Below are positions 15,022-23,226 of a stretch of DNA of 28,071 nt, one piece after another. The DNA is from CAKAHY01 sp041848045. GTDB taxonomy: Bacteria; Bacillota; Clostridia; Lachnospirales; Lachnospiraceae. Numbering within the stretch: the first letter of the stretch is position 1; the number at the start of each line of letters is the position of its first letter. The position numbers and the translations under genes were made by a program. The notes below the pieces were generated by a model that did not search any database, was not told where the DNA came from, and saw only the letters and a list, made by a program, of their open reading frames with translations. The stretch spans positions 1 through 28,071 of the forward strand of contig JBGZHY010000044.1 of the NCBI GenBank assembly GCA_041848045.1, in the 5' to 3' direction.

Positions 15022-16257
15022 CTAATTTTTATTTTCCCCTTCTGCAGCGCCGCCTTCACGCTCTGCAAAAGCTTCGGCGGCGGCAAGCAGACTCTCCCGT
15101 CTGTTCTCCACCTTTCCCTCCATGGTCTGCCGAAGCAAACGGAATAAAAGCTTTCCGATATACGGTCCCTGGGAAAAACCCGCAGCCACCAAATCCTTTC
15201 CGTCCAGAGCAAGCATAGAAAGGCAGTAAGGCTGCTTCTCCTCTATGATTGTCCCCTTCATCCTCTGCAGCGCCTCATAATGCTCCCCGGTAATCAGTCC
15301 TGCCGCCCGCTGCAGTTGCAGCAAATCCTCCGTAAGCTCCGCACCCAGCTCGTACAGCAAAAGCTTCAGTTCCATGGCGCTTTCCGCCCTCTTTTGCAGA
15401 AAGGAAAGCAGCTTGCGCACCTTTTCCGCGGTATCTCTGTCGCTCTTTAATTCTTTTAATACGGCTACCGCTTCTTTTGCGTCTGTACCTTGCAAAAAAT
15501 ATGCCCAGCGAATGTGCTTCTCCGCCTGCAACTCGGCGGCTCTGTCCATATGGGAAAAATCCACCGGAGAAAGCGCAGAAAAATGTTCGCCTATATAGGA
15601 GTGCAGACCGTAGTCAAACACCGCCTGTATTTTTTCCGGATGAGGGGCACACAGGGTTTTACACAATTCTACCCATATCCTTTCTTTGCTGACCTTGGAA
15701 AGATTGGCTGCCATTACCCGAATCGCCGCCTCGGTATCCGCTTCGACCCGAAAGCACAGCTGGGCGGTAAAACGCACGGCACGCAGCATACGCAGCGCAT
15801 CCTCCGCAAAACGCTCTTTCGCCTGTCCCACGCAGCGCACCAGCCCTCTTTCCAAATCCTCCACACCTTCAAACAAGTCCACCAAACCGGATTTGCGGGA
15901 ATACGCCATGGCATTGATGGTAAAATCCCGCCGCTTTAAATCTTCCGTCAACAAAGGGGAGAAGGTCACCTTATCCGGATGCCGCCCGTCGGAATATGTG
16001 CCGTCCAGGCGATAGGTCGTTACCTCATAGGGCACGGAATGCAGCAATACCGTCACCGTTCCGTGCTCTATGCCGGTATCCACGGTACGGGCAAAGAACT
16101 TCTTAATCTGCTCCGGCAGGGCGGAGCTGGTAATGTCCCAGTCCTTGGGCTCTACGCCGAGAATCTTATCTCTTACGCAGCCCCCCACGATATAGGCCTC
16201 ATAGCCCTGTCCCTCGATGGTTGAAAGGATAAAGGCGACCTCCTTCGGCATCTCCAT
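15022..16257 (-). CDS. cca: CCA tRNA nucleotidyltransferase
   Basis: Adds or repairs the 3' CCA of tRNAs (class II polymerase-beta fold). It has 411 residues with the ATG at 16257, chosen because AGGAG lies nine bases upstream; the reading frame stays open far into proS but that part is not coding. Nucleotidyl-transfer motif GGCVRD (25-30) and metal ligands D39/D41 in KDWDIT are present, as is RRDFTINAMAY (flexible loop/motif B), followed by helical neck and body domains. No HD phosphohydrolase domain was recognised. An A-only or CC-only enzyme cannot be excluded from sequence alone. It follows proS by 13 bases, so both tRNA genes are probably co-transcribed. Confidence 0.9.
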   Translation of the reverse strand: MEMPKEVAFILSTIEGQGYEAYIVGGCVRDKILGVEPKDWDITSSALPEQIKKFFARTVDTGIEHGTVTVLLHSVPYEVTTYRLDGTYSDGRHPDKVTFSPLLTEDLKRRDFTINAMAYSRKSGLVDLFEGVEDLERGLVRCVGQAKERFAEDALRMLRAVRFTAQLCFRVEADTEAAIRVMAANLSKVSKERIWVELCKTLCAPHPEKIQAVFDYGLHSYIGEHFSALSPVDFSHMDRAAELQAEKHIRWAYFLQGTDAKEAVAVLKELKSDRDTAEKVRKLLSFLQKRAESAMELKLLLYELGAELTEDLLQLQRAAGLITGEHYEALQRMKGTIIEEKQPYCLSMLALDGKDLVAAGFSQGPYIGKLLFRLLRQTMEGKVENRRESLLAAAEAFAEREGGAAEGENKN

Positions 16258-16270
16258 GCAAATCTCTCTC

Positions 16271-17710
16271 CTAATATGCCTTACCCCAGTATACCAGCGT
16301 ATTTGCCGGTTTTTTGCAGCATACGCAGTGCCCGCTCTTTTTGCCCCCCTCCATCGGAATGCATCTGGAGCTTGCCTGTGTACGCTCTTTAATCTTATCC
16401 TCGCAGGCTCTGTCGCCGCACCACAAAGCTTTGACAAAACCGGACTTCTCTTCCAGTATCTCGGCAAAGGTGTCGAAATCTTCCGCTTCGCGGGTGCTCT
16501 CTTCCCGGTGCGCCAATGCCAGCGCCAGCATATTACGCTGTATGTCTTCCAGCATATCTGTTACGGTCTTTTCGATGTTATCCAGGGAAGCCACGATTTT
16601 TTCTCCCGTATCTCTTCGCACAAGCACGCACTGACCGTTCTCGATGTCCCTCGGCCCGATTTCCAGGCGCAAAGGCACGCCCCGCATTTCGCATTCCGCA
16701 AACTTAAATCCCGGGCTCTTGTCGCTCTCGTCCACCTTCACCCGTACGGCGGCACCAGCCAAGCTCTCCTGCAAGGCTCTTGCCTTTTCCAAAACCCCCT
16801 CTTTGTGGGTGGCAACCGGAATAATCATCAACTGAATCGGTGCCACCTTCGGCGGCAGCTTCAAGCCGCTGTCATCTCCATGCACCATAATCAGGGCACC
16901 AATCAGCCTTGTGGTCACACCCCATGAGGTCTGGTGCACATACTGCAGTTTGTTTTCTTTATCGGAATACTGGATACCGAAAGCCTTGGCAAAGCCGTTT
17001 CCGAAGTTATGGCTGGTGCCGGACTGCAGAGCCTTTCCGTCATGCATCAGCGCCTCGATTGTGTAAGTCGCCTCCGCACCGGCAAATTTTTCTTTGTCCG
17101 TCTTTTTCCCTTTGACAACCGGTATCGCCAGAACCTCCTCCATGAAGTCGGCGTATACATTCAGCATCTGCACCGTTCTTTCCTGAGCCTCTTCGGCGGT
17201 GGCGTGGGCAGTATGTCCCTCCTGCCACAAAAACTCTCTGGAACGCAAAAAAGGTCTGGTGGTCTTTTCCCAACGCACAACGGAGCACCACTGATTCAAG
17301 AGCTGCGGCAGATCCCTGTGGGACTTAACGGTCTTTGCATAATAATCGCAGAACAGGGTTTCGGAAGTAGGACGCACGCACATCCTCTCCGCCAGAGGCT
17401 CCAGACCCCCGTGACTCACCCATGCCACTTCCGGAGCAAAGCCCTCCACGTGGTCTTTTTCCATCTGCAAAAGACTTTCCGGTATAAACAAAGGCATGTA
17501 GCAGTTTTCCACACCGCTTGCCTTAAAACGCTTATCCAGCTCCTTTTGCATATTCTCCCAAATCGCATAGCCTGCCGGCTTAATCACCATACAGCCCTTT
17601 ACGCTGGTATAATCTGCCAGCTCCGCTTTCTTTACCACATCCGTATACCATTGGGCAAAATCTTCCTCCATGGAGGTAATCTCCCGCACCAGTTTCTTTT
17701 CTCCTGCCAT
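16271..17710 (-). CDS. proS: Prolyl-tRNA synthetase (archaeal/eukaryote-like short type)
   Basis: Charges tRNA-Pro with proline. Length 479, near 480 for the archaeal-like class rather than about 570 for the common bacterial class, and no room for the INS editing insertion. Class II core segments are visible (FIPESLLQMEKDHVEGFAPE, RPTSETLFCDYYAK, RWEKTTRPFLRSREFLWQEG). The extreme C-terminus holds a CVCCKKPA cysteine cluster and ends VYWGKAY, similar to the zinc-binding/Tyr C-terminus of that class. The gene starts nine bases after the secreted DUF11 protein gene, so it seems to lie in the same transcript as the membrane cassette. Confidence 0.94.
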   Translation of the reverse strand: MAGEKKLVREITSMEEDFAQWYTDVVKKAELADYTSVKGCMVIKPAGYAIWENMQKELDKRFKASGVENCYMPLFIPESLLQMEKDHVEGFAPEVAWVSHGGLEPLAERMCVRPTSETLFCDYYAKTVKSHRDLPQLLNQWCSVVRWEKTTRPFLRSREFLWQEGHTAHATAEEAQERTVQMLNVYADFMEEVLAIPVVKGKKTDKEKFAGAEATYTIEALMHDGKALQSGTSHNFGNGFAKAFGIQYSDKENKLQYVHQTSWGVTTRLIGALIMVHGDDSGLKLPPKVAPIQLMIIPVATHKEGVLEKARALQESLAGAAVRVKVDESDKSPGFKFAECEMRGVPLRLEIGPRDIENGQCVLVRRDTGEKIVASLDNIEKTVTDMLEDIQRNMLALALAHREESTREAEDFDTFAEILEEKSGFVKALWCGDRACEDKIKERTQASSRCIPMEGGKKSGHCVCCKKPANTLVYWGKAY

Positions 17711-17719
17711 ACTATCTCC

Positions 17720-19417
17720 TTAATTGATTTTTATACTCGGATTATCCCCCGCATTGTGATAAGGCTTTTCTTCTTCTCCCAAAAGCGCATAATACACCTC
17801 GCTTTCGATATCCCCCTGCACACAATAATCCGTACGCACCTTAAAATCCAGGCTGCGCTTCTTGCCTGCGCCCAGTTCCTTCACAAACCAGGTCACATGC
17901 TCTTTTCCGTCTATATAACCGTACTCCCCTAAAGCATCACTGCTGTCAAAGCCCGTGTATTCCGGAACATAACTCCGCAGCCATATGCCCCGCAGGCTCT
18001 CCTGCCCTTTATTTTCCAAAATCAGCTGGTAATGCAGAACTTCTCCCTGCCTGCCCAGACTCTGCGGATTGCGCAGTACCAGCTCCAGCTCCAAATCTCC
18101 TTCCCGCTTTTTAAAGGAAGCCTCTACCGCTTCCTGTCCCTGCTCTCCGCCTCCGGCGCTCTCCTGAGAAGCCGCCGTGCTTTGAGGAAGGTCGCTTTCC
18201 TGCATTGCAGTCGAGGAGGTGTCCGTTACCGCTGTCGTACTGCTGCCGCCACCGCTTGTATTGGCGCTGTCCGTCTTATGTCCCCGCTGTGAAAACACAT
18301 TGGAATAAGAGCGGCTCTCATGGGGATACAAATGCCGATATCCCGAATCATAGTAGCCTACGCTTGCCTGTGAATCCGCCGTATAGGTATTGCTTCCGTT
18401 ATAGAAATTATCCATTTCCACTTCGTAGCTGATACTGAAAGAGCCGTCCTCCGGCAAGATATACTCTCTCTCTATACTAAACTCCACATGGGTATCATCC
18501 GCACTGTATGTGATATGTCCCGCAGGCAAATCCGTTTCCACATCGCCCACAAAACGCACGCCTGCACCCAGCATATCCCGAATCTGCAGATTGTAGGCGC
18601 CGATTTGTCCTGCATTGCCGACCTCCAGCCGGTAACGAAATCTGCGGTTTCCGCCGCTGACGTCCACGGACTCCGTATCGGAGCTTTTGCTTATCAGCAG
18701 ATGAGGGGCTGCAAGCACGGAAACATTGTCAATATTGGCACCTGACATTACCCCAAGATTTTCGTGGACATTTTCAAATCCGATACTTGTTTCGGTCTGC
18801 CCTTCCGGCACAATATATAAGCCTTCTATCCACCTCCAATCTCCGTCACCTGCTTCTTCCTGCACAATATCATCAATCATCATATCGCTGTTTCCGTCGG
18901 TAATATAGGCACGAACTGCCGGATTGACACCGCTTGGGGCAATCTGCTCATAGCTGTAATACAGCCTCTGCCCCGGCGTGGTTTCAAAATTCTGGTATAC
19001 ATAGCTTGAAAAATCCGTAATCAGCTCCAAGCTCTGTCCTCTTGCAGAGCTTCCTCCCACTTTTTTCAGTTCAATATAGCCTGCTGACGGATGGTTTGCA
19101 TCGCTGTCGCTGGCAGGCCGCACATTCCAGTAAGGAACATACTCCGTCGCACTTCGTATGCCGGTAGGAAAAGAATCGCCCGCCGTATTCTCTCCCGGAA
19201 AATATGCCCATGAGCCTGAAAAAGCCGGCTCTTCAAAATCACCGTTTCCGAAAGTAATTTTGACAGGAGCATTATCCCGCGTATCCGGACGCCGGAAATT
19301 CTCCGACGCCCCCGTCTGCAAAATATGCGGCATTCTTCCTATGCCCAAAGTCATAGCCATCATCAGCAGCAAAGCCGCCCATCGTTTTCCTTGTTCTACA
19401 AACCTTTCTTTTCTCAT
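17720..19417 (-). CDS. Secreted protein with N-terminal beta-rich domain and two DUF11-like domains
   Basis: Predicted 565-residue exported protein. Residues 1-37 look like a Sec signal (RKERF, KR, then ALLLMMAMTLGIG). Residues about 52-236 start NGDFEEP and include YIELKKVGG, YSYEQIAPSG and NIDNVSV, like galactose-binding-type or NGxFE modules of surface proteins (inferred). Residues about 238-335 and 433-545 resemble DUF11/isopeptide-type beta sandwiches (YRLEVGNAGQIGAYNLQIRD; YQLILENKGQESLRGIWLRS). A low-complexity Ser/Thr/Gly linker (about 380-432) separates them. No LPxTG motif and no C-terminal membrane anchor are seen, so it may be released or held by other means. No strong ribosome site precedes the ATG. 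Third gene of the cassette, nine bases after the small membrane gene. Function unknown. Confidence 0.7.
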   Translation of the reverse strand: MRKERFVEQGKRWAALLLMMAMTLGIGRMPHILQTGASENFRRPDTRDNAPVKITFGNGDFEEPAFSGSWAYFPGENTAGDSFPTGIRSATEYVPYWNVRPASDSDANHPSAGYIELKKVGGSSARGQSLELITDFSSYVYQNFETTPGQRLYYSYEQIAPSGVNPAVRAYITDGNSDMMIDDIVQEEAGDGDWRWIEGLYIVPEGQTETSIGFENVHENLGVMSGANIDNVSVLAAPHLLISKSSDTESVDVSGGNRRFRYRLEVGNAGQIGAYNLQIRDMLGAGVRFVGDVETDLPAGHITYSADDTHVEFSIEREYILPEDGSFSISYEVEMDNFYNGSNTYTADSQASVGYYDSGYRHLYPHESRSYSNVFSQRGHKTDSANTSGGGSSTTAVTDTSSTAMQESDLPQSTAASQESAGGGEQGQEAVEASFKKREGDLELELVLRNPQSLGRQGEVLHYQLILENKGQESLRGIWLRSYVPEYTGFDSSDALGEYGYIDGKEHVTWFVKELGAGKKRSLDFKVRTDYCVQGDIESEVYYALLGEEEKPYHNAGDNPSIKIN

Positions 19418-19426
19418 GATTTTTTA

Positions 19427-19582
19427 CTACTCTTCCGTCTTCCCTTGTATATCTTTTTTAGGCCGTATTTCGCACTCGCTTTCCACATCCTCAATCTTTT
19501 GCCGTGCATAAATATACACACAAAGCGCAACCAGAATGAGCAGCAAAAGCACCGCTATCCCTATCCATATTCGTATTGGCAT
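19427..19582 (-). CDS. Small single-span membrane protein, 51 residues
   Basis: Short frame between two cassette genes. The ATG lies one base after the stop of the LytTR fusion, with AGGTAGGA 7-13 bases upstream inside the end of that gene, so translation is probably coupled. The protein starts MPIRIWIG, has one hydrophobic helix (about 5-25, rich in Leu/Val/Ile), then YARQK and a charged tail of about 25 residues. The charges suggest the tail is cytoplasmic. No family recognised. Position between a membrane-tethered regulator and a secreted protein suggests an accessory or scaffold role; this is inference only. Confidence 0.65.
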   Translation of the reverse strand: MPIRIWIGIAVLLLLILVALCVYIYARQKIEDVESECEIRPKKDIQGKTEE

Positions 19583-19583
19583 A

Positions 19584-20972
19584 TTATTGTCCTACCTGTT
19601 TCATTCTATCTTTGGCTTCTTTTTTCTTGCGTCTTATCCAAAACAGAACCAGAATCATAGGCCACAATATGATCACAAACCATGCCGCAAAGCCGATGGA
19701 AGCGGTAATCAAGGCGGCATCCGCCACCGCAACCAAAACGGGATTGTATACCGCTTTCCCCGCAAGAACTTCTCCGGTATGCGCCCCGGTACTTTCTGCC
19801 GCTCCCGCCGAAAGGACTCCCTGCTCTGCATCATCCTTTTCATTTTCCGGTGTTTCTGTCGGGTCCGGACTGTTTTCTTCCCTTTCCCTTGTCGGCTCCT
19901 CCGCAGATGCCTCCCCCTCCGAAGCATCCTCTTCAGGGTTTTTTGCAGGCTGCGTCGGAGCTTCCGCCTCCAAGGCAGGAATCTCCCTGTATTCATAATG
20001 CGGCTTATCCGGATACTTGGTGCAAACTCTGTACATCCTGCCCGGCTTACCGTAGTCCGCCTCCTGCTCCACAATCCATTCCGACCAGATATGTCCCGTA
20101 GCCTCTATAATCTCGTAATGCACCTCACCGGTATCTTCATTGATATACTGACGCAGCCCCTCGCTGTGCTCACCCGGCGGCGTCACAATACTGATTCTGT
20201 AGCGTGCTTCCTGTCCGTAAACCTTCCCCTGCCCAAATGCCGTCCCCAGCAGCCCGAAGGTCATAAACGCAAGCAGCAACACCTTTTTAATATCATTATA
20301 ATACCGTCTTCCGAGAGGTATTATCGTTCCGTCTTTTAAAACCACGTCTTTGAAGGAATAATTTTCAATAGCGGAAGAGGCAACCAAAAAAGAGCGATGC
20401 ACCCGGATAAAGCCCTTGCTGAACAGCAGGTTTTCCAGCTTCCCCATGGTGGACACAAATTCAAAGCGCTTATCCGCTCCGTAATGCACGGTTACAATCT
20501 TCCCCTGCACTTCAAAATACTTGATGCTGGCAATCGCCACATTTCTGTATTCGCCTATACCGGTAAACAGCATATATTCTTTGGATTTTTCATAACACAG
20601 CTTAATCACGCTTTCCAGGATCATTTCCACACGGCTGTGGTCGGTTTCCCCCTTCACCACGTAATGAAAAGCCCGCACGTCAAAAGCTCCCAGCATATGC
20701 TCCTTGGATACCGTCAAAAAGACGATTTCCCCTTTGTAGCCGGCGTCCCTGATTTTTCTTGCCGCTTCTATGCCGCTTAATTCCGGCATATTGATGTCCA
20801 GCAAAAAAACATCGATCTTATCAAACTCCCCCTCCAAAGCAAACAGCATTTGTCTTGCGTTTTCATATATATCCAAGTCGATGAATATATCATTTTTATT
20901 TGCTATTTCCTTGGTCAAATCGGAAAAATATTCTCTTTCCGCCGCATTATCATCACACAATACCAATCTCAC
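19584..20972 (-). CDS. Membrane-tethered LytTR response regulator (REC-LytTR-TM-ectodomain-TM)
   Basis: One 462-residue frame with an unusual layout. Residues 1-118 are a receiver domain with acidic pair D7/D8, phospho-acceptor D59 (LLDINMPELSG), T87 and K107 all present. Residues 130-230 are a LytTR DNA-binding domain (FIRVHRSFLV, IPLGRRYYNDIKK). Directly after KK comes a hydrophobic stretch (231-247) that also reads like a signal peptide ending TAFG. Then follow an outside domain (248-330) with GHIWSEW...RVCTKY...YREIPA, a Pro/Glu-rich stalk (335-385), a 36-residue hydrophobic region (411-446) and a basic tail RRKKK. Predicted topology: DNA-binding half inside, middle outside, tail inside. 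GTG start with AGAGG six bases upstream; 18 bases after prs. No histidine kinase nearby. A lost stop codon fusing two genes is the main alternative. Confidence 0.8.
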   Translation of the reverse strand: MRLVLCDDNAAEREYFSDLTKEIANKNDIFIDLDIYENARQMLFALEGEFDKIDVFLLDINMPELSGIEAARKIRDAGYKGEIVFLTVSKEHMLGAFDVRAFHYVVKGETDHSRVEMILESVIKLCYEKSKEYMLFTGIGEYRNVAIASIKYFEVQGKIVTVHYGADKRFEFVSTMGKLENLLFSKGFIRVHRSFLVASSAIENYSFKDVVLKDGTIIPLGRRYYNDIKKVLLLAFMTFGLLGTAFGQGKVYGQEARYRISIVTPPGEHSEGLRQYINEDTGEVHYEIIEATGHIWSEWIVEQEADYGKPGRMYRVCTKYPDKPHYEYREIPALEAEAPTQPAKNPEEDASEGEASAEEPTREREENSPDPTETPENEKDDAEQGVLSAGAAESTGAHTGEVLAGKAVYNPVLVAVADAALITASIGFAAWFVIILWPMILVLFWIRRKKKEAKDRMKQVGQ

Positions 20973-20990
20973 TCTAAACCTCTACGCTCC

Positions 20991-22169
20991 TTATATCTTG
21001 CTCTCTCTGAATCTTTTCAAAAATTTGTTGATTCTGTCCGTCGGGGTCATAAACTCACTGATGGACACATCATGGTTCAAATTATCTATGATTAAAGCAA
21101 TATACTTGCTCATATCCACATCAATGTAATAAGGTCTTTTCAGAAGCTCCGGCGACTGATACACCACATTGGTGGTCAGGATACCGTCGATCAAGCCCTT
21201 CTCATAATATTCGTCAAACTTCGCCAAACCGTTGGTAAACAATCCGAAGGTGGCACATATAAACACCCGTCTTGCTTTTCTGGCCTTCAGCTCCTTTGCC
21301 ACCTCCTGCACGCTTTCACCGGAGGAAATCATGTCGTCAATAATGACCAAATCCTTGCCTTCCACACCGGTGCCCAAAAACTCATGGGCGATAATCGGGT
21401 TCCTGCCGCCCACTACTTTGGTATAATCTCTCCTTTTGTAGAACATACCCACGTCCAGCCCCAGCATATTGGCATAGTAAATCGCTCTGCCCATTGCCCC
21501 CTCGTCCGGACTGACAATCATCATTTTGGAGGCATCCACCTCCAGATCCGGATAACGGGTCAGCAAAGCTTTCGTAAACTGATAAATCGGCTGCACCGTT
21601 TCAAAGCCCTTCAAGGGAATGGCATTCTGCACTCTGGGATCATGGGCGTCAAAGGTAATGATATTGTCCACTCCCATGCCTACCAGTTCCTGTAAGGCAA
21701 TGGCGCAGTCCAAAGACTCTCTCTTGGTTCTCTTATGCTGTCTGCTCTCGTACAGGAAAGGCATAATAACATTGATCCTTCTTGCCTTGCCCGCCGCCGC
21801 CGCAATGATTCTTTTTAAATCCTGATAATGATCATCCGGCGACATATGGTTGGTCATCCCGTAAAGAGAGTAGGTCATACTGTAATTGCATACATCCACC
21901 AAAAGATACAGATCCATACCCCGAACAGATTCTTCAAAAGAACCTTTTGCCTCGCCGGAGCCGAAACGATTGATTTTGGATTTCACAATGTAAGATTCCT
22001 TTTGATAGCCCGCAAAGATGATGGTATCCGTATCCTCGTTGGAGTGCTGCGCCCGCCATGCCGCCAAATGCCCGTCTATCTTCCGGCTCAGCTGCTCGCA
22101 GCTTGCCAAAGGCACCAGCCCCAGAGGTCCCACCGGTATTGTTTCAATCTTTCTCGTTGCTTCTGACAT
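20991..22169 (-). CDS. prs: Ribose-phosphate pyrophosphokinase (long form)
   Basis: Makes PRPP from ribose-5-phosphate and ATP for purine, pyrimidine, NAD, His and Trp synthesis. It has 392 residues, longer than the usual 315, with an extra N-terminal region and several insertions. The PRPP-binding loop VIIDDMISSGES (about 275-286) and FDAHDPRVQNA are clear, and MPFLYESRQHKR replaces the usual PYARQDR segment. Such long forms occur in Clostridia (recalled, not checked). GGGAGG lies five bases before the ATG. It follows the DnaC-like gene by 13 bases and precedes the LytTR fusion by 18. Confidence 0.9.
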   Translation of the reverse strand: MSEATRKIETIPVGPLGLVPLASCEQLSRKIDGHLAAWRAQHSNEDTDTIIFAGYQKESYIVKSKINRFGSGEAKGSFEESVRGMDLYLLVDVCNYSMTYSLYGMTNHMSPDDHYQDLKRIIAAAAGKARRINVIMPFLYESRQHKRTKRESLDCAIALQELVGMGVDNIITFDAHDPRVQNAIPLKGFETVQPIYQFTKALLTRYPDLEVDASKMMIVSPDEGAMGRAIYYANMLGLDVGMFYKRRDYTKVVGGRNPIIAHEFLGTGVEGKDLVIIDDMISSGESVQEVAKELKARKARRVFICATFGLFTNGLAKFDEYYEKGLIDGILTTNVVYQSPELLKRPYYIDVDMSKYIALIIDNLNHDVSISEFMTPTDRINKFLKRFRESKI

Positions 22170-22182
22170 CTCGTCCTCCCGT

Positions 22183-23166
22183 TTATCTGTCCTTTTTTCT
22201 TATATCATCACCGTACAGCGGAATCACCGTATACAGACTGGCAATTCTGGAACTGAGTCTTTCGCTGTACATCTCCCGAATCATATTCAAGGATAAGTTG
22301 GTGGAAATAATCGTTGCCTTCTCACTGTTCAAGCGCTGATTCAAAATACGGAAAAGCTGGGAATTGCTCCAGGCATTCGCCGCCTCCGTTCCCAGGTCGT
22401 CGATAATCAACAGCTCCGCCTCGTCAATACACTCCTGCATCTGCAAAGCTTCATCATCCTCGTCCCGGTCAAACTGCGCCTTTGACAGGTATGCGAACAG
22501 GTCCGTGCTGCTTAAATAAATCACCGTATGGCAGTTATCCAGCAAAGCCTTGGCAATACAGTTGCCCAAAAAGCTCTTTCCCACGCCGGTATTTCCCGTA
22601 AACAAAAGACTGCCCTTTTTCTCCGTAAACTCCGCGACATATTTCCGACACATGCGCAAAATCTTTTCCATATAGGCTCTGGCGCTCATGCCGATATTGC
22701 CGATTATCCGCTCATCATCAAAATAATCCAGGCGGAAGGTATCGAAGTTCTCCTTTTCCAGAATCCTTCTGATATTGGACTTTTCATACAGACTTTCCAC
22801 CAGCTTTGCCCGAAAACAGTGACAACGCCCGCTCTCCGTCATACCGCTGTCCTTGCAATCCTCGCATATGTAGCGCAGCTCCATATAATCCGCCGGAAAA
22901 CCGTGGCTTTGCAGCAAAAAAGCCTTTCTCTCCCGACGACGTTTCATTTCCTGTGAAAAATCCTGCAGACCGGAGGACTCCCCTCCGTGCACATAGGCTC
23001 TGTACTGCCGCAATGCCGCCGCCCCCACGGAGCCGTCCAAATCCCGCAGCTCCGGTATACGTGCATATACTTCTTCTATTCTTTTGTGAAGATCCGCCCT
23101 TGCTTTTGTGCGAATCCTTTCGTAACCCCGCATAATCGCATTATACTGCGCATTGCTGAATGCCAT
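22183..23166 (-). CDS. DnaC/DnaI-like helicase-loader ATPase
   Basis: AAA+ ATPase of 327 residues of the DnaC/IstB-related group, expected to load the replicative helicase. An N-terminal helical region (1-95) is followed by a Cys cluster CEDC...CHCF (C101, C104, C115, C117), probably a zinc ribbon. The ATPase core has Walker A GNTGVGKS (191-198), Walker B LLIIDD (252-257), and a sensor segment TIISTNLSLN. Pairing with a DnaD-domain gene just upstream supports a replication role over a transposon IstB role; no transposase is present. Start supported by AAAGGA upstream. Confidence 0.85.
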   Translation of the reverse strand: MAFSNAQYNAIMRGYERIRTKARADLHKRIEEVYARIPELRDLDGSVGAAALRQYRAYVHGGESSGLQDFSQEMKRRRERKAFLLQSHGFPADYMELRYICEDCKDSGMTESGRCHCFRAKLVESLYEKSNIRRILEKENFDTFRLDYFDDERIIGNIGMSARAYMEKILRMCRKYVAEFTEKKGSLLFTGNTGVGKSFLGNCIAKALLDNCHTVIYLSSTDLFAYLSKAQFDRDEDDEALQMQECIDEAELLIIDDLGTEAANAWSNSQLFRILNQRLNSEKATIISTNLSLNMIREMYSERLSSRIASLYTVIPLYGDDIRKKDR

Positions 23167-23226
23167 AGGCTTCCTTTCTGCATCATTTAATCATATCATT
23201 TTTATGCAAATTTTTCTACTAAAATA

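Noticed and set aside
16258..16467. N-terminal extension of cca into proS
   Set aside because: This part overlaps conserved proS codons and the ribosome site supports the ATG at 16257.
16934..17932. 332-residue plus-strand frame opposite proS and the DUF11 gene
   Set aside because: Antisense shadow; it crosses two oppositely oriented genes and matches no family.
17720..20972. Horizontally acquired island with mobility genes
   Set aside because: No integrase, IS, tRNA or flanking repeats, and no obvious change in base use from the neighbours by eye.
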